Below are positions 40,608-50,551 of a stretch of 64,000 bases of DNA, piece by piece. Numbering within the stretch: the stretch's first letter is position 1; each line of letters begins with the position of its first letter. The notes under the pieces are model-generated. The model was not told the origin of the DNA and made no database searches. It saw nothing but the letters and a program-made list of their open reading frames with translations. The stretch comes from JALOLV01 sp046295175 (GTDB lineage: Bacteria > Bacteroidota > Bacteroidia > Cytophagales > Spirosomataceae): assembly GCA_046295175.1 (NCBI GenBank), contig JBKBNY010000001.1, positions 310,001 through 374,000 on the forward strand, written 5' to 3'. Position numbers and translations under genes: made by a program.

Positions 40608-41717
40608 ATGAATATGATATATGTGATTGGTACTTTTATCGCCTTCTTTTTATGCATTATCATTCTGACGAAAAAAGGTCGGAATTTTGCCGATAAAATC
40701 TTGGGGATTTGGATGTTGATTATTGGTCTTCACCTCTTGGCCTACTACAGTTTTGTATCGGGTATGATTTATCAGTATCCTGATATTTTGTGGCTGAATA
40801 TGCCTTATCCGTTTCTGCACGGGCCAATGCTCTATCTTTATACATTGGCATTGACCAATCCAGAAAAATTCAATACTAAAAACTGGCTTTTTCATTTTAT
40901 TGTACCCGTTTTTGTCTTGGTTATCCATACGCCATTTATGCTATTGCCCAAAAATGAATTGGCAGAGATAATCAGAAATAGTGACCAAAACGAAAAATAC
41001 TGGCAAAGTATTTTAAGTAATATTATATTGATAAGCTCGGGTTTTTTCTATGTTTTCGCTACAAATCGGCTACTTTCGAGACATAAAAAGCGGATTCTGA
41101 ATCAATTCTCAAACCAAGAAAAAATCAACTTAAATTGGTTGAAGATGCTATTTTATGGCATGGGATTGATGTGGATTTTTATCATTTTTGTTGGCTACGA
41201 CCCGTTGATATTTTCGGCAGCATCAATTTTTATAATTTTTATTGGTTACTATGGGATAAAGCAAGTTGGGATATTTACGAACCAGAACCTCGAAGTCGAA
41301 GAACCCGTTTTTGAGATTGTTAATGAAGAAAATACCGAAAAGAAAAAATACGCAAAATCGGGACTGAGTGAGGATGTCGCAAAAGATTTACACCTCAAAC
41401 TCCGAAGCCTGATGGCAACCGAAAAACTTTTTACCGAACCCGAACTCACGTTATCGGACCTCGCCAATCGTCTGGAGATTCATCCAAACTACCTTTCGCA
41501 AGTGATTAACGAAATGGAGGGCATGAATTTCTACGACTACATCAACGGGCTTAGGATTGAGGAATTCAAAAGATTGGTTACGATTCCCGAAAACCAGCGA
41601 TTTACGCTCTTAGCTTTGGCTTACGAATGTGGCTTCAATTCAAAATCGGCCTTCAATCGTTTTTTCAAAAAAGCAACCGACTTATCACCTTCGGAGTATG
41701 TCAAAAACCTCAATTAA
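40608..41717 (+). CDS. Membrane-anchored AraC family regulator
   Basis: 369 residues. Residues 1-225 hold about seven transmembrane helices. A charged linker and a C-terminal AraC HTH (about 270-368; LSDLANRLEIHPNYLSQVINEMEG, then LALAYECGFNSKSAFNRFFKKATDLSPSEY) follow. Such membrane AraC proteins sense extracytoplasmic or membrane signals. A second one lies at 43095-44153. Target unknown; the genes between them are candidates. Confidence 0.9.
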   Translation: MNMIYVIGTFIAFFLCIIILTKKGRNFADKILGIWMLIIGLHLLAYYSFVSGMIYQYPDILWLNMPYPFLHGPMLYLYTLALTNPEKFNTKNWLFHFIVPVFVLVIHTPFMLLPKNELAEIIRNSDQNEKYWQSILSNIILISSGFFYVFATNRLLSRHKKRILNQFSNQEKINLNWLKMLFYGMGLMWIFIIFVGYDPLIFSAASIFIIFIGYYGIKQVGIFTNQNLEVEEPVFEIVNEENTEKKKYAKSGLSEDVAKDLHLKLRSLMATEKLFTEPELTLSDLANRLEIHPNYLSQVINEMEGMNFYDYINGLRIEEFKRLVTIPENQRFTLLALAYECGFNSKSAFNRFFKKATDLSPSEYVKNLN

Positions 41718-41823
41718 ATTTCCTTGATTAAAGTAATTAATGGCTTGGTTTATCCGAATTCTTCGGGTTTCTCGAATATTTTTCCGATAACCATTCATTT
41801 CAAAATAAGTCCATTCATCACCA

Positions 41824-41869
41824 TTAGACATTTGTCTAAAGAGCATACTGCTTTTCTTATCTACATTCG
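41824..41869 (+). promoter_or_regulatory. Crp/Fnr-type operator (site 1) and promoter of the DUF6326 operon
   Basis: TTAGACA-TT-TGTCTAA (41824-41839) has perfect 7-bp arms. After the core TGTCT, 24 nt separate it from TACATTCG (41862-41869), a -7 box with one mismatch to TAnnTTTG. Confidence 0.7.
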
Positions 41870-41887
41870 TGCAGTAAATATTCTTGC

Positions 41888-42304
41888 ATGAAAAACACTA
41901 ACCTATTAGATTACGAAGTAAACCCAAAAATCATTTTGGCTGGGCTGTGGACGTCGGTCATGTTTTGCTACGTCTATGGCGATTATTTTGAGTTTTATAC
42001 CCCAAATAAGCTTCGGAGTTTGCTCGATAACACTTCTACATTAAATACTCCGACTTATCTATTATTGGCTTCGATTCTGATGGTGATTCCGTCACTGATG
42101 ATTAGTTTTTCGTTGATTTTAAAACCTAAAATTAATCGGATTTTGAATATAACTTTTGGGGTAATCTACACAATTATTATGGTTTTGATTGCGATTAGTT
42201 CATTTGCCACAACTTGGCAAGAGTTCTATTTTCTATACGCAATTATCGAAAGTGTGATTACCTCAATCATTGTTTGGCGAGCATTCAATTGGACTCGCAA
42301 CTAA
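41888..42304 (+). CDS. DUF6326-like small membrane protein
   Basis: 138 residues, four hydrophobic helices; the segment WTSVMFCYVYGDYFEFYTPNKL is characteristic of the DUF6326 family. Function unknown. Preceded by operator site 1 and followed after 17 bp by a DUF4386 gene, so the two form a likely operon under Crp/Fnr-type control (inference). Confidence 0.75.
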   Translation: MKNTNLLDYEVNPKIILAGLWTSVMFCYVYGDYFEFYTPNKLRSLLDNTSTLNTPTYLLLASILMVIPSLMISFSLILKPKINRILNITFGVIYTIIMVLIAISSFATTWQEFYFLYAIIESVITSIIVWRAFNWTRN

Positions 42305-42321
42305 CCCTTAACAATAAAATC

Positions 42322-43008
42322 ATGGAAAACCTATCTCTTCAAAAACTTGCTCGAATAGCGGGTATTTATTATTTAATTATCGTAATTATGGGGTTTTGGG
42401 GTATTATGTATGTGCCTTCAAAAATAAGAGTCAAAGATGACCCCGCCGCAACGATGAACAACCTGATTCAGAATGAATTCTTGTTTCGGAGTGGTACATT
42501 ATCGCAGATGATTAGCTCGATTTCGTTTATCTTTTTAGTCTTGGTTTTGTACCGGATTTTTAAGGATACTGACCAGCACCGAGCCAGATTGATGGTGGTT
42601 TTTGTATTGGTACAGATTCCTGTATTTTTCTTGGCCGAAGCCTTCAATATTGCCGCATTGATGGTTGCCAAAGGTAGCTTAATGCAATCTTTAGAATTAC
42701 CACAAAAGCAAGATTTTGTGTATTTCTTACTCCGAATTTATAAATTTTGTATCATCACAATTATCATTTTTTGGGGTTTGTGGTTGATTCCGCTCGGACA
42801 ATTAATTCTAAAATCGGGCTACCTACCTCGAATCATTGGTTTTCTACTGATTGTCGGTGGCTGGGCTTACGTTGTTGAGAGTTTGGATTATATTTTATTG
42901 GATACGAAACTTGCTCCATTGACCAATTACACATCCATTTTACATACATCGGCTGAGCTTTTGACCGTTGCTTGGTTATTGGTAAAGGGAATAAAAGTAG
43001 TAAAATAG
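42322..43008 (+). CDS. DUF4386 family membrane protein
   Basis: 228 residues from the ATG at 42322; the longer frame overlaps the upstream gene and lacks family character. Six hydrophobic helices. LARIAGIYYLIIVIMGFWG start and GFLLIVGGWAYVVESL late segment fit DUF4386. Function unknown. Second gene of the operon behind operator site 1. Confidence 0.82.
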   Translation: MENLSLQKLARIAGIYYLIIVIMGFWGIMYVPSKIRVKDDPAATMNNLIQNEFLFRSGTLSQMISSISFIFLVLVLYRIFKDTDQHRARLMVVFVLVQIPVFFLAEAFNIAALMVAKGSLMQSLELPQKQDFVYFLLRIYKFCIITIIIFWGLWLIPLGQLILKSGYLPRIIGFLLIVGGWAYVVESLDYILLDTKLAPLTNYTSILHTSAELLTVAWLLVKGIKVVK

Positions 43009-43094
43009 AATTAGAACCTTTTAACACAAATAGGTTTATTCTGAATCGTTCAAGGCTTAAAATTGTATTTTCTGTTTAAAAGCCAATTGAGCGA

Positions 43095-44153
43095 ATGCCA
43101 TTCAATTTATCAAATATTCTGTTTTTTCTAAGTACTTTGGGTTGGTTTAATGGCCTGATTCTTTGTATTGTGTTTTTCCGAAAATCGAAGTTATTAAGCA
43201 ATGCCCTATTCGGTATTTTCCTTTCTTTGCTTAGTTTGAGGGTAGCTAAATCGGTTTTGTGGTGGTTTGTGCCTGATTTTCCGATAATCATTGTGATGAT
43301 TGGTTTAGGAATCTGTTTTTTGATTGGACCAGTATTTCTGTTTTATGTCATTGCATCACAGAGAAATATCCAGAAACTTCCAAAAAGCTGGCTTATTGTG
43401 CTGATAAGTCATCTGTTATTGGCGGCAATAGTATTGGTGTTTTATTCGGGACATGAATATTTACCGATTTGGAAAAAATACATTGTGTCTATCATTTATT
43501 ATCAATGGATGGGTTTTACTTTGGCAGCAGGATACCAGTTAAAAGATTTAATCTTAAAATTTTTTAAAAGAATTCCTCTTTCAATCAACGAAAAATGGCT
43601 TTTAGCGATATTTTTCAGCACATTTTTACTTGTTTTCACTTACATACTATCGTATTTTAAAATTTTTAATATAGCCTATATCACTGGTCCATTGATATTT
43701 ACACTGATTATTTATTTGAATATCATCATTTATTTTAATCGTAAAAACATTGATAATTTATCAGTCAACAATGAAATCAAGTACCAAAACAAAAAGATTG
43801 ATGCCGAAGAAGCCGCAAATGTTATGCAGTTGCTCAATGAGTATCTGACCCAAACCGAAGTTTATAAAAATCCTGAATTAAAAATTCAAGAAGTGGCCAA
43901 GGCAATACAAATATCTTCGCACAAGCTTTCTCAAATACTGAATGATAATTATGGTGTAGGGTTTCCGTCGTTTATCAATACTTTTCGGGTTGAGGCATCC
44001 TGCCAGTTGATTATTGAAAAACACCAAACACTCACACTCGAAGCCATCGGAAAAGAAGTCGGGTTTCAGTCGAAATCTACATTCTTTACTTTTTTCAAGA
44101 AAATCAAAGGAATCACACCCAACGAGTTTAAAGCACAGCAAAATTTGGTTTAG
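43095..44153 (+). CDS. Membrane-anchored AraC family regulator
   Basis: 352 residues, about seven N-terminal helices (residues 1-225), then an AraC HTH domain (about 255-350: IQEVAKAIQISSHKLSQILNDNYG and LEAIGKEVGFQSKSTFFTFFKKIKGITPNEF). Architecture as at 40608-41717, with low obvious identity. Probably regulates the DJ-1/serine hydrolase operon downstream or the upstream DUF pair. Confidence 0.9.
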   Translation: MPFNLSNILFFLSTLGWFNGLILCIVFFRKSKLLSNALFGIFLSLLSLRVAKSVLWWFVPDFPIIIVMIGLGICFLIGPVFLFYVIASQRNIQKLPKSWLIVLISHLLLAAIVLVFYSGHEYLPIWKKYIVSIIYYQWMGFTLAAGYQLKDLILKFFKRIPLSINEKWLLAIFFSTFLLVFTYILSYFKIFNIAYITGPLIFTLIIYLNIIIYFNRKNIDNLSVNNEIKYQNKKIDAEEAANVMQLLNEYLTQTEVYKNPELKIQEVAKAIQISSHKLSQILNDNYGVGFPSFINTFRVEASCQLIIEKHQTLTLEAIGKEVGFQSKSTFFTFFKKIKGITPNEFKAQQNLV

Positions 44154-44249
44154 ATTTATAAATTTAAACAGATTTAGCCCTGCTTTTTTAAAGTTTTAAG
44201 CTAAAACACATGAGTTTTGTAGAAATTTTTAAACAACAATTTCTGCATT

Positions 44250-45350
44250 ATGAAAAAGCTTACATTATTATTTTTGTTTCTGTTTATTGGTTTAGAGGCG
44301 GTTTATTCACAGAAAAAGGTTCTCATTGTTATTAGTGGTTATGGCAAAGAAAAAGGTAAGATTCGCCCGGGATTTGAACTTGACGAACTGTCGCAAGCCT
44401 ATCATATTTTCAAAAAACATAAAATCCAAATAGAAATCGCCAGCCCACAAGGTGGCAAGGTAGAGGCCGATGGTTTCAGCACCAAAAAGCCTTATAACAA
44501 AGCATTCATCGAGGATTCGGCCGCTGTCAACCTTTTAAAAAACACCAAAAGCACAGCCCAAGTCTTAAAAAATGATTATGATGCACTTTATGTTGTGGGC
44601 GGCAAAGGAGCCATGTTTGACCTCCCGTTTGACCCTTCGTTACAAGATTTGGTTTTGAAGATGAGTAATCAGAATAAAATCATTTCGGCGGTATGCCACG
44701 GTGCGGCAGCTTTTGTAAATGTAAAAGTAAACGACTCGACATTCTTTGTACAAAACCGAAAAATTACAGGTCTTTGTAATGCCGAAGAAACAAGATTTGG
44801 AAAAAAATGGATGAAAGAGTTTCCATTTTTATTAGAAACCAAGCTCATCGAGCGAAAAGCGAAGTACGAACAAACAGAAGTGATGCTGCCATTGGTAGTA
44901 AAAGACGATAATCTGATAACTGGGCAAAACCCGTATTCGACAAACTTAGTAGCCGAAGAAATCGTAAAGGCATTGGGCTTAGAGTTACAGTCAAGAGAAC
45001 AATATAAAGACGAAAAAGCATTGCACCTTGTAAAAAAAGCCTTGAATGGAGGCTATGATTGGGCAGTGAATGAGCTGAAATCAAACCATAGCCAATATGA
45101 TATGGAGTTAATGGCTATTTATGGATATTATGGTTTACTTTTTGCCAATGGAAACGAAGCCGAACTGAAAAAATCGCTTTCGATTGTTGAGATGGCAGCC
45201 CCGTATTATTTTAACGAAAAGCTACAGATGGAGCGGGCAAAAGCTCACAAAAGTTTAGGCGAAAAACAAAAAGCAAAAACACTTTTGGAAGAACTCATCC
45301 AAAAAAAATTGCTTGTCGATGAATCGAAAAAAATGATGGCAGAGCTATGA
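44250..45350 (+). CDS. Secreted DJ-1/PfpI family protein with C-terminal helical extension
   Basis: 366 residues. Signal peptide 1-20 (ending VYSQ). Residues about 23-235 form a class I glutamine-amidotransferase-like DJ-1/PfpI domain with the nucleophile elbow ISAVCHGAAAF (Cys about 150). The last about 110 residues are helical and TPR-like (KALNGGYDWAVNELKS and so on), an uncommon extension. Possibly a glyoxalase III or chaperone-type protein acting in the periplasm; activity uncertain. It overlaps the next gene by ATGA. Confidence 0.85.
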   Translation: MKKLTLLFLFLFIGLEAVYSQKKVLIVISGYGKEKGKIRPGFELDELSQAYHIFKKHKIQIEIASPQGGKVEADGFSTKKPYNKAFIEDSAAVNLLKNTKSTAQVLKNDYDALYVVGGKGAMFDLPFDPSLQDLVLKMSNQNKIISAVCHGAAAFVNVKVNDSTFFVQNRKITGLCNAEETRFGKKWMKEFPFLLETKLIERKAKYEQTEVMLPLVVKDDNLITGQNPYSTNLVAEEIVKALGLELQSREQYKDEKALHLVKKALNGGYDWAVNELKSNHSQYDMELMAIYGYYGLLFANGNEAELKKSLSIVEMAAPYYFNEKLQMERAKAHKSLGEKQKAKTLLEELIQKKLLVDESKKMMAEL

Positions 45351-47173
45351 TTGATTTTATGAAAAAAGCCGTAATCCCAAAGCTAAAAAGTGTATTTATC
45401 GCAATTTCAGGTTGCTTAAGCGTAGCTTCTTATGGACAAAAAACTGACATCAAAACCGAGATAAGTCAGCTACAAAAACAACAAAAATTGGCAGGGGCAG
45501 TATGGGCAATAGTAGAAAACGATAGTATCAAAACTTATGCTTCGGGTTACAAAAACCTCAAGACCAAAGAGCAAATGCAAGAATCTGATTGGGTAAATGT
45601 AGGTTCTTTGGCAAAAATGGTTTTAGGATTAGGCGTTTTGAGGCTCGCCACCGAGCAGAAACTTAACATAGACGAACCTATCAAAAAGTATCTGCCAGAC
45701 TTGCCTTTAGATAACCCTTGGGTAGAAACACATCCGGTTACCATCAGACATTTGATGGACCACACCTCGGGGCTAAGTGATATGAAACTCTGGCATTTTT
45801 TTAGCAATACGTCAACCCCCAAAACACCTCTTGCTGAGATATACCAACGCAATATATCGGTCTTGAAAGTATCAACACAACCCGGCAGTGTGTTTTCGTA
45901 TTCAAACACTGGCTATGCTTTATTGGGGATGATTATAGAGGCAGTGGCAAAACAGCCATACGAACTCTATATCGATAATCAAATACTCAGGCCAATAGGT
46001 ATGTCCCAAAGTACGTTTCAGTTTGTCTCGCAGGCACGAAATCCCAAATTGGCAATGGGGCATCTTGATAATGGCGAACCCTGTTTTGCAATGCCTATTT
46101 ATGTACGCCCTGCAGGTCAGTTTACCACCACCGCCTATGACATGGGTTTACTGCTAAAGTTTCTGATGAACGATGGCCAACTAAACCAAAAAGAATACAT
46201 CCGCAAAGACTATATTCAAAACATTGGCATACAAACTCATACCATTGCGGCAAAGCAGGGTATCAAAAACGGTTATGCTTTTGCAGGTACTTTGCGAGAT
46301 AGACATGGCGTAGAGGGTATATATCATTCGGGCAATATCGTCGGTTTCTTTGCCATATATTATTATTTCCCAAAAGAGAAAAAAGCCTTTTTTATTGCCC
46401 ACAATATGGATAGCGAAAGTGCAGATTATGAATCGTTTAACAAAAAAATCATTGATTATTTGTTTCCTGAAATGGCTAATTTAGAACAACCGAAAAATCA
46501 AACAACGAGCTTAAATCTAAACGATTGGGTGGGCTACTATGTACCAGTGATTACCAAAATTAAACCGTCTGAACTTTTTGATATTTTAGGTTCATATACC
46601 AAGATAGAAAACGGTGCCGATGGGCTGATATTTAAGCCCTTAGCCAAAAAAGGTATAGTGTTAAAAGCCGTTGGGGCAAATCTTTTTAGGGCAGAAGGAC
46701 GGCAGAGTCCCTCGCATGCATTTTACGATGATAAGACCAAACAAAAGTTTATAACAACAGGTATTTTGACCCTAAAAAAAATTAATGGTTGGAAGTTGCT
46801 CATACTTTACACAAGCTTTGGGCTTGGATTGTTAGCTTGCTTTGTAGTATTATTTAAAGGTTTATATTTACTTGTTTTTCAAAATACAAAATTCATCAAA
46901 ACACCCACTTTTTATCTATTTATTTCATTGGTTTTGCTGATTATTGCCTCAATTTGGATAGCAACAAATGGGTTTATGCAGATTGGAAACAAAAATGCAG
47001 CCAGTATTACACTACTTCTTGGCACTATTTTGTTGCCTTTTGGTGCAGTAATTTCGTTGATAAAAACAATTCGAGATACAAAGAGCTTGAACTTTTGGGT
47101 GAGTCTCATTGCCGCCCAATTTGTCATACTCTTAGCTGTTTATGATTTAATACCTTTTGTACTTTGGAAATAA
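45347..47173 (+). CDS. Serine hydrolase (beta-lactamase/PBP-like) with C-terminal membrane domain
   Basis: 608 residues. Signal sequence, then a class C beta-lactamase-like domain (about 40-375): S87-L-A-K90 as SxxK, YSNTGYALLG as YxN, and HSGNIVGF as the third motif. A spacer and four C-terminal helices (about 480-605) tether it to the membrane. Likely a peptidase or esterase on cell-wall or D-amino-acid substrates. Its start overlaps the stop of the DJ-1 gene (ATGA at 45347-45350), showing translational coupling. ATG at 45359 is an alternative start. Confidence 0.88.
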   Translation: MIDFMKKAVIPKLKSVFIAISGCLSVASYGQKTDIKTEISQLQKQQKLAGAVWAIVENDSIKTYASGYKNLKTKEQMQESDWVNVGSLAKMVLGLGVLRLATEQKLNIDEPIKKYLPDLPLDNPWVETHPVTIRHLMDHTSGLSDMKLWHFFSNTSTPKTPLAEIYQRNISVLKVSTQPGSVFSYSNTGYALLGMIIEAVAKQPYELYIDNQILRPIGMSQSTFQFVSQARNPKLAMGHLDNGEPCFAMPIYVRPAGQFTTTAYDMGLLLKFLMNDGQLNQKEYIRKDYIQNIGIQTHTIAAKQGIKNGYAFAGTLRDRHGVEGIYHSGNIVGFFAIYYYFPKEKKAFFIAHNMDSESADYESFNKKIIDYLFPEMANLEQPKNQTTSLNLNDWVGYYVPVITKIKPSELFDILGSYTKIENGADGLIFKPLAKKGIVLKAVGANLFRAEGRQSPSHAFYDDKTKQKFITTGILTLKKINGWKLLILYTSFGLGLLACFVVLFKGLYLLVFQNTKFIKTPTFYLFISLVLLIIASIWIATNGFMQIGNKNAASITLLLGTILLPFGAVISLIKTIRDTKSLNFWVSLIAAQFVILLAVYDLIPFVLWK

Positions 47174-47216
47174 AAAATGGTCAATCAATTATTGCCGTAT
47201 TCAAACCAAGAGCAAA

Positions 47217-47612
47217 ATGCAAAAATTCGCTATCACCCTTGCTGTTATTCTGTATGCAGTCGTTGTACCAATTTTAGAAATCAACGATACACACGTTTTC
47301 AGTCCCGATTGGATTCCGCATGCCAAGATTCACGAGGTTTGGCAACTCATCACCAATTCGTCTATTGGCATATTGTGCCTTTGGCTTACTTGGCGTAAAG
47401 CAGAATACCGCCTCAGCATTATTTTGAGTATGATAGTTACGGGCGGATTCTTGTTAGCTTTTATCCTCAAAGATTTTTATGGTGGCGATATGCGTTTTCA
47501 AGATGGCACCGAAAAGGCAATCGGAGGAATAAATATTGGCATTTTAGGGTTTGGAATTGCAATCATTTTTCTGATAATTTCTTTGTTCGTCAAAGAAAAG
47601 AAGCATGTTTAA
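47217..47612 (+). CDS. Small four-helix membrane protein
   Basis: 131 residues from the ATG at 47217; earlier starts overlap the serine hydrolase gene. Four hydrophobic helices with HVFSPDWIPHAKIHEVWQL between helices 1 and 2, a His-rich conserved-looking loop. No family recognised with confidence. Probably the third gene of the operon. Confidence 0.7.
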   Translation: MQKFAITLAVILYAVVVPILEINDTHVFSPDWIPHAKIHEVWQLITNSSIGILCLWLTWRKAEYRLSIILSMIVTGGFLLAFILKDFYGGDMRFQDGTEKAIGGINIGILGFGIAIIFLIISLFVKEKKHV

Positions 47613-47676
47613 CTCGTACTTAAACCTACATTTTCCTTAGTTCGTAGGGTATTTTCCTGCGTTCATTGTTTAGCTA

Positions 47677-47707
47677 TTGAGCCAAGTACTGGGGTAGATT
47701 AGTTTTG
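47677..47707 (+). promoter_or_regulatory. Promoter of the 47746 gene
   Basis: TTG (47677-47679), 20 nt, TAGTTTTG (47700-47707); the ATG follows 38 nt later. Confidence 0.75.
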
Positions 47708-47745
47708 TGCTGTATTCAAAATTTAATCAACAACAGGTATAGACA

Positions 47746-48492
47746 ATGAACAGAGAATTAGTTTTTTTAAGAGCCTTTGCAGTAGCTACGGTATTCGCCA
47801 TTACTTTTATTGCAACGACGGCATTCAACAAAAATGGTAATCAGAGATTCGGTGAAATTGACGTTGAGCGAATCAATATCGTTGAGAAAGACGGTACTGT
47901 TAAGATGGTAATCACGAATGTTGAGCGATTCCCTAATGGCAGCGACAAAATCAACGGTCGCCCCACCAACGAGCAGCGTAAAAAGAGGTCTGGTATGTTA
48001 TTTTTTAACGAAGATGGTATAGAATGTGGTGGATTTATCTATGACGGACAAAAGAAAGCAAACGGACACAGTGCGGGACTTTCGCTGACTTACGACCAGT
48101 ACGACGGCGACCAAGTGATGCAATTGCTAACCGAAGACTACCAAGAAGGAGATAAAAGGCTCGTAACGAGTGGCTTGATGTTTAATGACAGAGCCACCAA
48201 AGAGTCTCAGCAAAAAACGGCTCAAATCATGAAAGAGTTAGATGAGCTTGCCCAAAAAGACCCAAAAGCTGCCGATGAGAAATATAAACTGTATGAATCT
48301 CAAGGATTGATTGGCGGAGCTCCTCGTTTATTAATTGGAAAATCAAGAAGTGAAAACAACGGCCTATTTCTTTTTGATAAAAAAGGAATGCCAAAAGCGA
48401 TGTTTTATGTTGATAAAGATAACAATGCCAAACTCGATTTCTTTGACGAAAAAGGAAACATCCTTGCTTCTTTCCCCGAGAAGAAAAAGTAA
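47746..48492 (+). CDS. Membrane-anchored protein of an unnamed Bacteroidota family (paralogue of the 63528 gene)
   Basis: 248 residues. N-terminal hydrophobic anchor (about 8-28), then an extracytoplasmic domain of repeated strand-turn units each centred on D/N-x-G: INIVEKDGTVKMVITN, MLFFNEDGIECGGFIY, GLFLFDKKGMPKAMFYVD, KLDFFDEKGNILASFP. The repeat pattern suggests a beta-sheet or propeller-like fold. The truncated gene at 63528 shows the same units (GIVIQDQNGRDRILIG, IIFMNENGFDEVLVGD). Function unknown. Confidence 0.75.
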   Translation: MNRELVFLRAFAVATVFAITFIATTAFNKNGNQRFGEIDVERINIVEKDGTVKMVITNVERFPNGSDKINGRPTNEQRKKRSGMLFFNEDGIECGGFIYDGQKKANGHSAGLSLTYDQYDGDQVMQLLTEDYQEGDKRLVTSGLMFNDRATKESQQKTAQIMKELDELAQKDPKAADEKYKLYESQGLIGGAPRLLIGKSRSENNGLFLFDKKGMPKAMFYVDKDNNAKLDFFDEKGNILASFPEKKK

Positions 48493-48563
48493 AACTATGC
48501 TTAAATCAGACAATAGTCCCGTAAAGAAACGGGGCTATTTGTCTTTGTAATATTTTGATTAAC

Positions 48564-49595
48564 ATGAAAAAACTGTGGCGTAGCATACAACTCAATCGAT
48601 ACTTTTTGCTGTTCATACTGCTTTTTGCGTATGTGCAGTCAATCTATATGCGAATCTCTTTTGAGCATGTAATCAATGCCTACACTTTTACACCCGAAGC
48701 CGCCATTTCTTCATTATTTAAGGCGAGTGTGCTATTTATCATCATTGTATTTTTTATCGATAAATGGCAAAAATCGGATGTTTTTAGCACCCAAGAAATG
48801 CTAAAAATCTTTGGCTCGTCGCTCATTTCGTTTCTTCTGATAATGAAAATGATTGGGTTTATCGTCTCTTTTTCGTTTGATACCATCGAGCGAAACTTCA
48901 ACCAAGAAACCCTCCTATTCACTGTTTTTTCTGACTTATTAGATGGCTTTATATACGGGAGTTTTTTTCTTGCGTATTACTACTACAATAAAAATAAAAA
49001 TCACCAAATACAATTAAGCAATTATCATCAGGCTCTCGCCGAAAACCGAATTTTTCAGCTAAAATCTCAGCTGAATCCGCACTTTTTATTCAATAATCTG
49101 AATGTTTTAGACCAATTAATTGACGAAGACAAGCACAAAGCATCGGATTTTTTGAACGAATTCGCCGATATTTACCGATATGTTTTGCAGTCTTCTGATA
49201 AAAAACTGATTAGTTTAAACGAAGAATTAGCCTTTGCCGAGCAGTATTTTAGGCTTATTCAGCACAAATACGGCAATGCTTACCAATTAAACATTCAGAC
49301 CCAAAACACCAACGGCTACATTGTGCCTCTAACACTCCAATTACTTATCGAAAATGCCGTTCAGCACAATCTCGGAACCGAAGAGAATCCGATATTTATT
49401 ACTATTCATATCGCCGAAAAAATAAGTACCTCAAATAATATTCATCTGAAACCCAACATCAAACCAACTTACGGACGGGCTTTGAATAACATCAAAGAGC
49501 AATACAAGCTCTTGACCTCGCAACCCGTTGATATTGAGCAGACAAATAATGTATTTTTGGTAAAAATTCCGATTATTTATTCAGCAGAAATATGA
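48564..49595 (+). CDS. LytS/YpdA-type sensor histidine kinase
   Basis: 343 residues from the ATG at 48564. Four N-terminal helices (about 12-145), then a His_kinase domain with the phospho-acceptor LNPHFLFNNLNVLDQLI (His about 174) and N-box LLIENAVQHN. The G-box region is reduced to YGRALNNIKEQYKLL, as is common in this family. Overlaps the response regulator by ATGA, so the two are a coupled two-component pair. Signal unknown. Confidence 0.92.
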   Translation: MKKLWRSIQLNRYFLLFILLFAYVQSIYMRISFEHVINAYTFTPEAAISSLFKASVLFIIIVFFIDKWQKSDVFSTQEMLKIFGSSLISFLLIMKMIGFIVSFSFDTIERNFNQETLLFTVFSDLLDGFIYGSFFLAYYYYNKNKNHQIQLSNYHQALAENRIFQLKSQLNPHFLFNNLNVLDQLIDEDKHKASDFLNEFADIYRYVLQSSDKKLISLNEELAFAEQYFRLIQHKYGNAYQLNIQTQNTNGYIVPLTLQLLIENAVQHNLGTEENPIFITIHIAEKISTSNNIHLKPNIKPTYGRALNNIKEQYKLLTSQPVDIEQTNNVFLVKIPIIYSAEI

Positions 49596-50359
49596 TTAAA
49601 ATACTAATCGTAGAAGACGAAATTCCGGCCAGAAAGAAACTCAGAAGGTTTATTGATGAGTTAGATTCTCAAATCGAGGTTGTCGCAGAAATCGACACCG
49701 TTGCAAAGGGTGTTATGTTTTTGAAAGAAAATTCGGTCGATTTAATTTTTTCGGATATCGAACTCCTCGATGGTAATTCATTCGAGATTTACAATCAAGT
49801 ACCTATTACTTGCCCTATTATTTTTACAACTGCCTATAACCAATTTTGGATGAATGCCTTCGAAAACAATGGCATTGATTATCTGCTAAAGCCATTCTCG
49901 AAAGACCGTTTTCAGAAAGCTTGGGATAAGTTTCTGATGCTGCGGAGCGTACCCAACGATACGGATAATCTCTTGCAAAATATTTCAAAAATATTGATTC
50001 AAAATTTTGCTGAAAAATCATTCAAAAAACGATTTACAATACACCAACGTCAAGGTATTTATTTTTTAGAAACAGCAAATATCACTTTTTTTGAAGCAAG
50101 CGAAGGGGTAGTTTTTGCCTACGATACAACTGGTAAGAAACACCTTCTTGGCGAGTCAGCCCTCAAAGAAATCGAAGAACAGCTTGACCCCAAAGAGTTT
50201 TTTAGGCTTAATCGCAGCGAACTTGTACAGAAAATCCACATCGAAAAAATAGAAACTTACAACAAAAACACCCTGGCCGTATGGCTGAAAGGCAACGCCC
50301 AAAACCTATTGACCAGTCAAAACACAACTGCGTTGTTTCGGGCTTGGATTAATGATTGA
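49592..50359 (+). CDS. LytTR family response regulator
   Basis: 255 residues. Receiver domain 1-120 with EDE acidic pocket, phospho-acceptor Asp in LIFSDIELLDG (about D55), FTTAYNQFWMNAF switch and LLKPF Lys. LytTR DNA-binding domain about 145-250 (FEASEGVVFAYDTTGKKHLL, EFFRLNRSELVQ). Cognate partner of the overlapping kinase. Confidence 0.95.
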   Translation: MIKILIVEDEIPARKKLRRFIDELDSQIEVVAEIDTVAKGVMFLKENSVDLIFSDIELLDGNSFEIYNQVPITCPIIFTTAYNQFWMNAFENNGIDYLLKPFSKDRFQKAWDKFLMLRSVPNDTDNLLQNISKILIQNFAEKSFKKRFTIHQRQGIYFLETANITFFEASEGVVFAYDTTGKKHLLGESALKEIEEQLDPKEFFRLNRSELVQKIHIEKIETYNKNTLAVWLKGNAQNLLTSQNTTALFRAWIND

Positions 50360-50432
50360 TATAGTTCTAAGCTCTACCAACCTCATTGGCAGGCATATAA
50401 CCGTAAATTATATAAAATCCCTCATCCAAAAT

Positions 50433-50476
50433 AGACAAATGTCTTCTTTTTGAATGAGCAGACGTGCTTAATTTTG
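50433..50476 (+). promoter_or_regulatory. Crp/Fnr-type operator (site 2) and promoter of the 50552 regulator
   Basis: AGACA-AA-TGTCT (50433-50444), 24 nt, then TAATTTTG (50469-50476), a full -7 match. It is identical in spacing to sites 1 and 3. It lies upstream of a Crp/Fnr gene, suggesting autoregulation. Confidence 0.75.
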
Positions 50477-50551
50477 TAAAAAACAGGTGTCTTCTTGTAA
50501 GATAGAGCGTTTAAAAGCCATTTTAAAACAATTTTTGCACAAATAAATATA

